Source: Massilia rubra (GTDB lineage Bacteria; Pseudomonadota; Gammaproteobacteria; Burkholderiales; Burkholderiaceae_D). Taken from it: a stretch of DNA of 64,000 nucleotides. A program made the position numbers and the translations under genes. Where the stretch lies: assembly GCF_011682065.1 (NCBI RefSeq), contig NZ_VUYU01000021.1:55205-119204 (forward strand), given 5' to 3'. The notes below the pieces were generated by a model. That model saw only the letters and a list, made by a program, of their open reading frames with translations, did not search any database and was not told the DNA's origin. Shown here in pieces: positions 63,893 to 64,000 of this stretch; the stretch's first letter is position 1; every line of letters begins with the position of its first letter.

Positions 63893-64000
63893 GGGGCGCG
63901 GGGGGGGGGGCCGCGCGCGGGGGGGGGGGGGCGCGCCGAGGGGCGCCCCCACCCCGGGGGGCCGGGGGGGGGGGGGGGGGGGGCCCCCGCGGCCCCCCCC
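63893..64000. other. low-quality G/C homopolymer tail, likely assembly artefact
   Basis: The last ~108 bases consist almost only of G and C in runs of 5 to more than 20. A coding frame that is normal up to about 63890 becomes meaningless here. This is typical of a failed read or contig end, and no biology should be read from it. Confidence 0.8.

Overview
The window is about 64 kb of high-GC chromosome from a betaproteobacterium, most likely of the Oxalobacteraceae (Massilia, Duganella or Janthinobacterium type). This is inferred from codon use, from an assimilatory nitrate cluster with NasT/NasS, from the TonB receptor plus tryptophan-halogenase gene set, and from short dispersed repeats. No rRNA, tRNA, CRISPR array or intact insertion sequence was seen. 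Both ends cut genes. The last ~110 bases are G/C homopolymer that looks like a failed contig end.

Layout. 1-6 kb: the edge of a type VI secretion locus (tssM, an M15 peptidoglycan peptidase), then small secreted or membrane proteins and an SDR enzyme. 6-8 kb: a monohaem-type exported protein and a DUF2314-like protein. 8.5-18.5 kb: a glycan-use locus with a TonB receptor, a flavin-dependent halogenase, an outer-membrane barrel, a DUF6445-type protein, an orphan sugar-binding protein, a LacI regulator and a GH1 beta-glucosidase. 18.6-22.2 kb: hemerythrin, DUF1801, an HExxH protein and a chemoreceptor. 22.4-25.3 kb: modABC plus a single-domain ModE. 25.3-25.7 kb: a repeat array. 25.7-30.9 kb: a SUV3-like helicase, a KGG-repeat stress protein and a GH5 glucanase with two CBM6-like modules. 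31-36.7 kb: a PIN toxin pair, hemerythrin, a class A PBP and a J-like/trypsin fusion. 36.8-43.5 kb: eutBC, a palindromic element, a DUF457-type hydrolase and its decayed copy, DUF2059, a stress protein and an AraC regulator. 43.6-45.3 kb: a lower-GC two-gene unit with a DUF4365-like nuclease fold. 45.3-56.3 kb: phosphatase, nasT-nasS, then narK-nirB-nirD-nasC-nasA. 56.3-64 kb: DUF3667 and partner, PhnA, a FeeM-like acyltransferase, a GGDEF/EAL protein, SRPBCC and phosphoribosyltransferase genes.

Two regulatory circuits can be read from the DNA. First, four 18-bp LacI-type palindromes lie at the promoters of the TonB receptor, the sugar-binding protein (shared with the divergent DUF6445 gene), the GH1 gene and, 10 kb away, the GH5 gene. 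With the LacI gene in the locus they form a predicted beta-glucan (probably beta-1,3) regulon. Second, the nitrate operon has a sigma-54 promoter, two consecutive hairpins with A-N-N-G-N-N hexaloops, and an intrinsic terminator just before narK. This is the arrangement expected for NasT (ANTAR) antitermination controlled by NasS. A ModE-like box overlapping the modA -10 element is a third, simpler circuit.

The least explained items are the DUF4365-like two-gene unit, the J-like/trypsin fusion without HPD, the halogenase inside a glucan regulon, the repeat array at 25.3-25.7 kb and the long palindromic element that supplies a stop codon at 39.28 kb.
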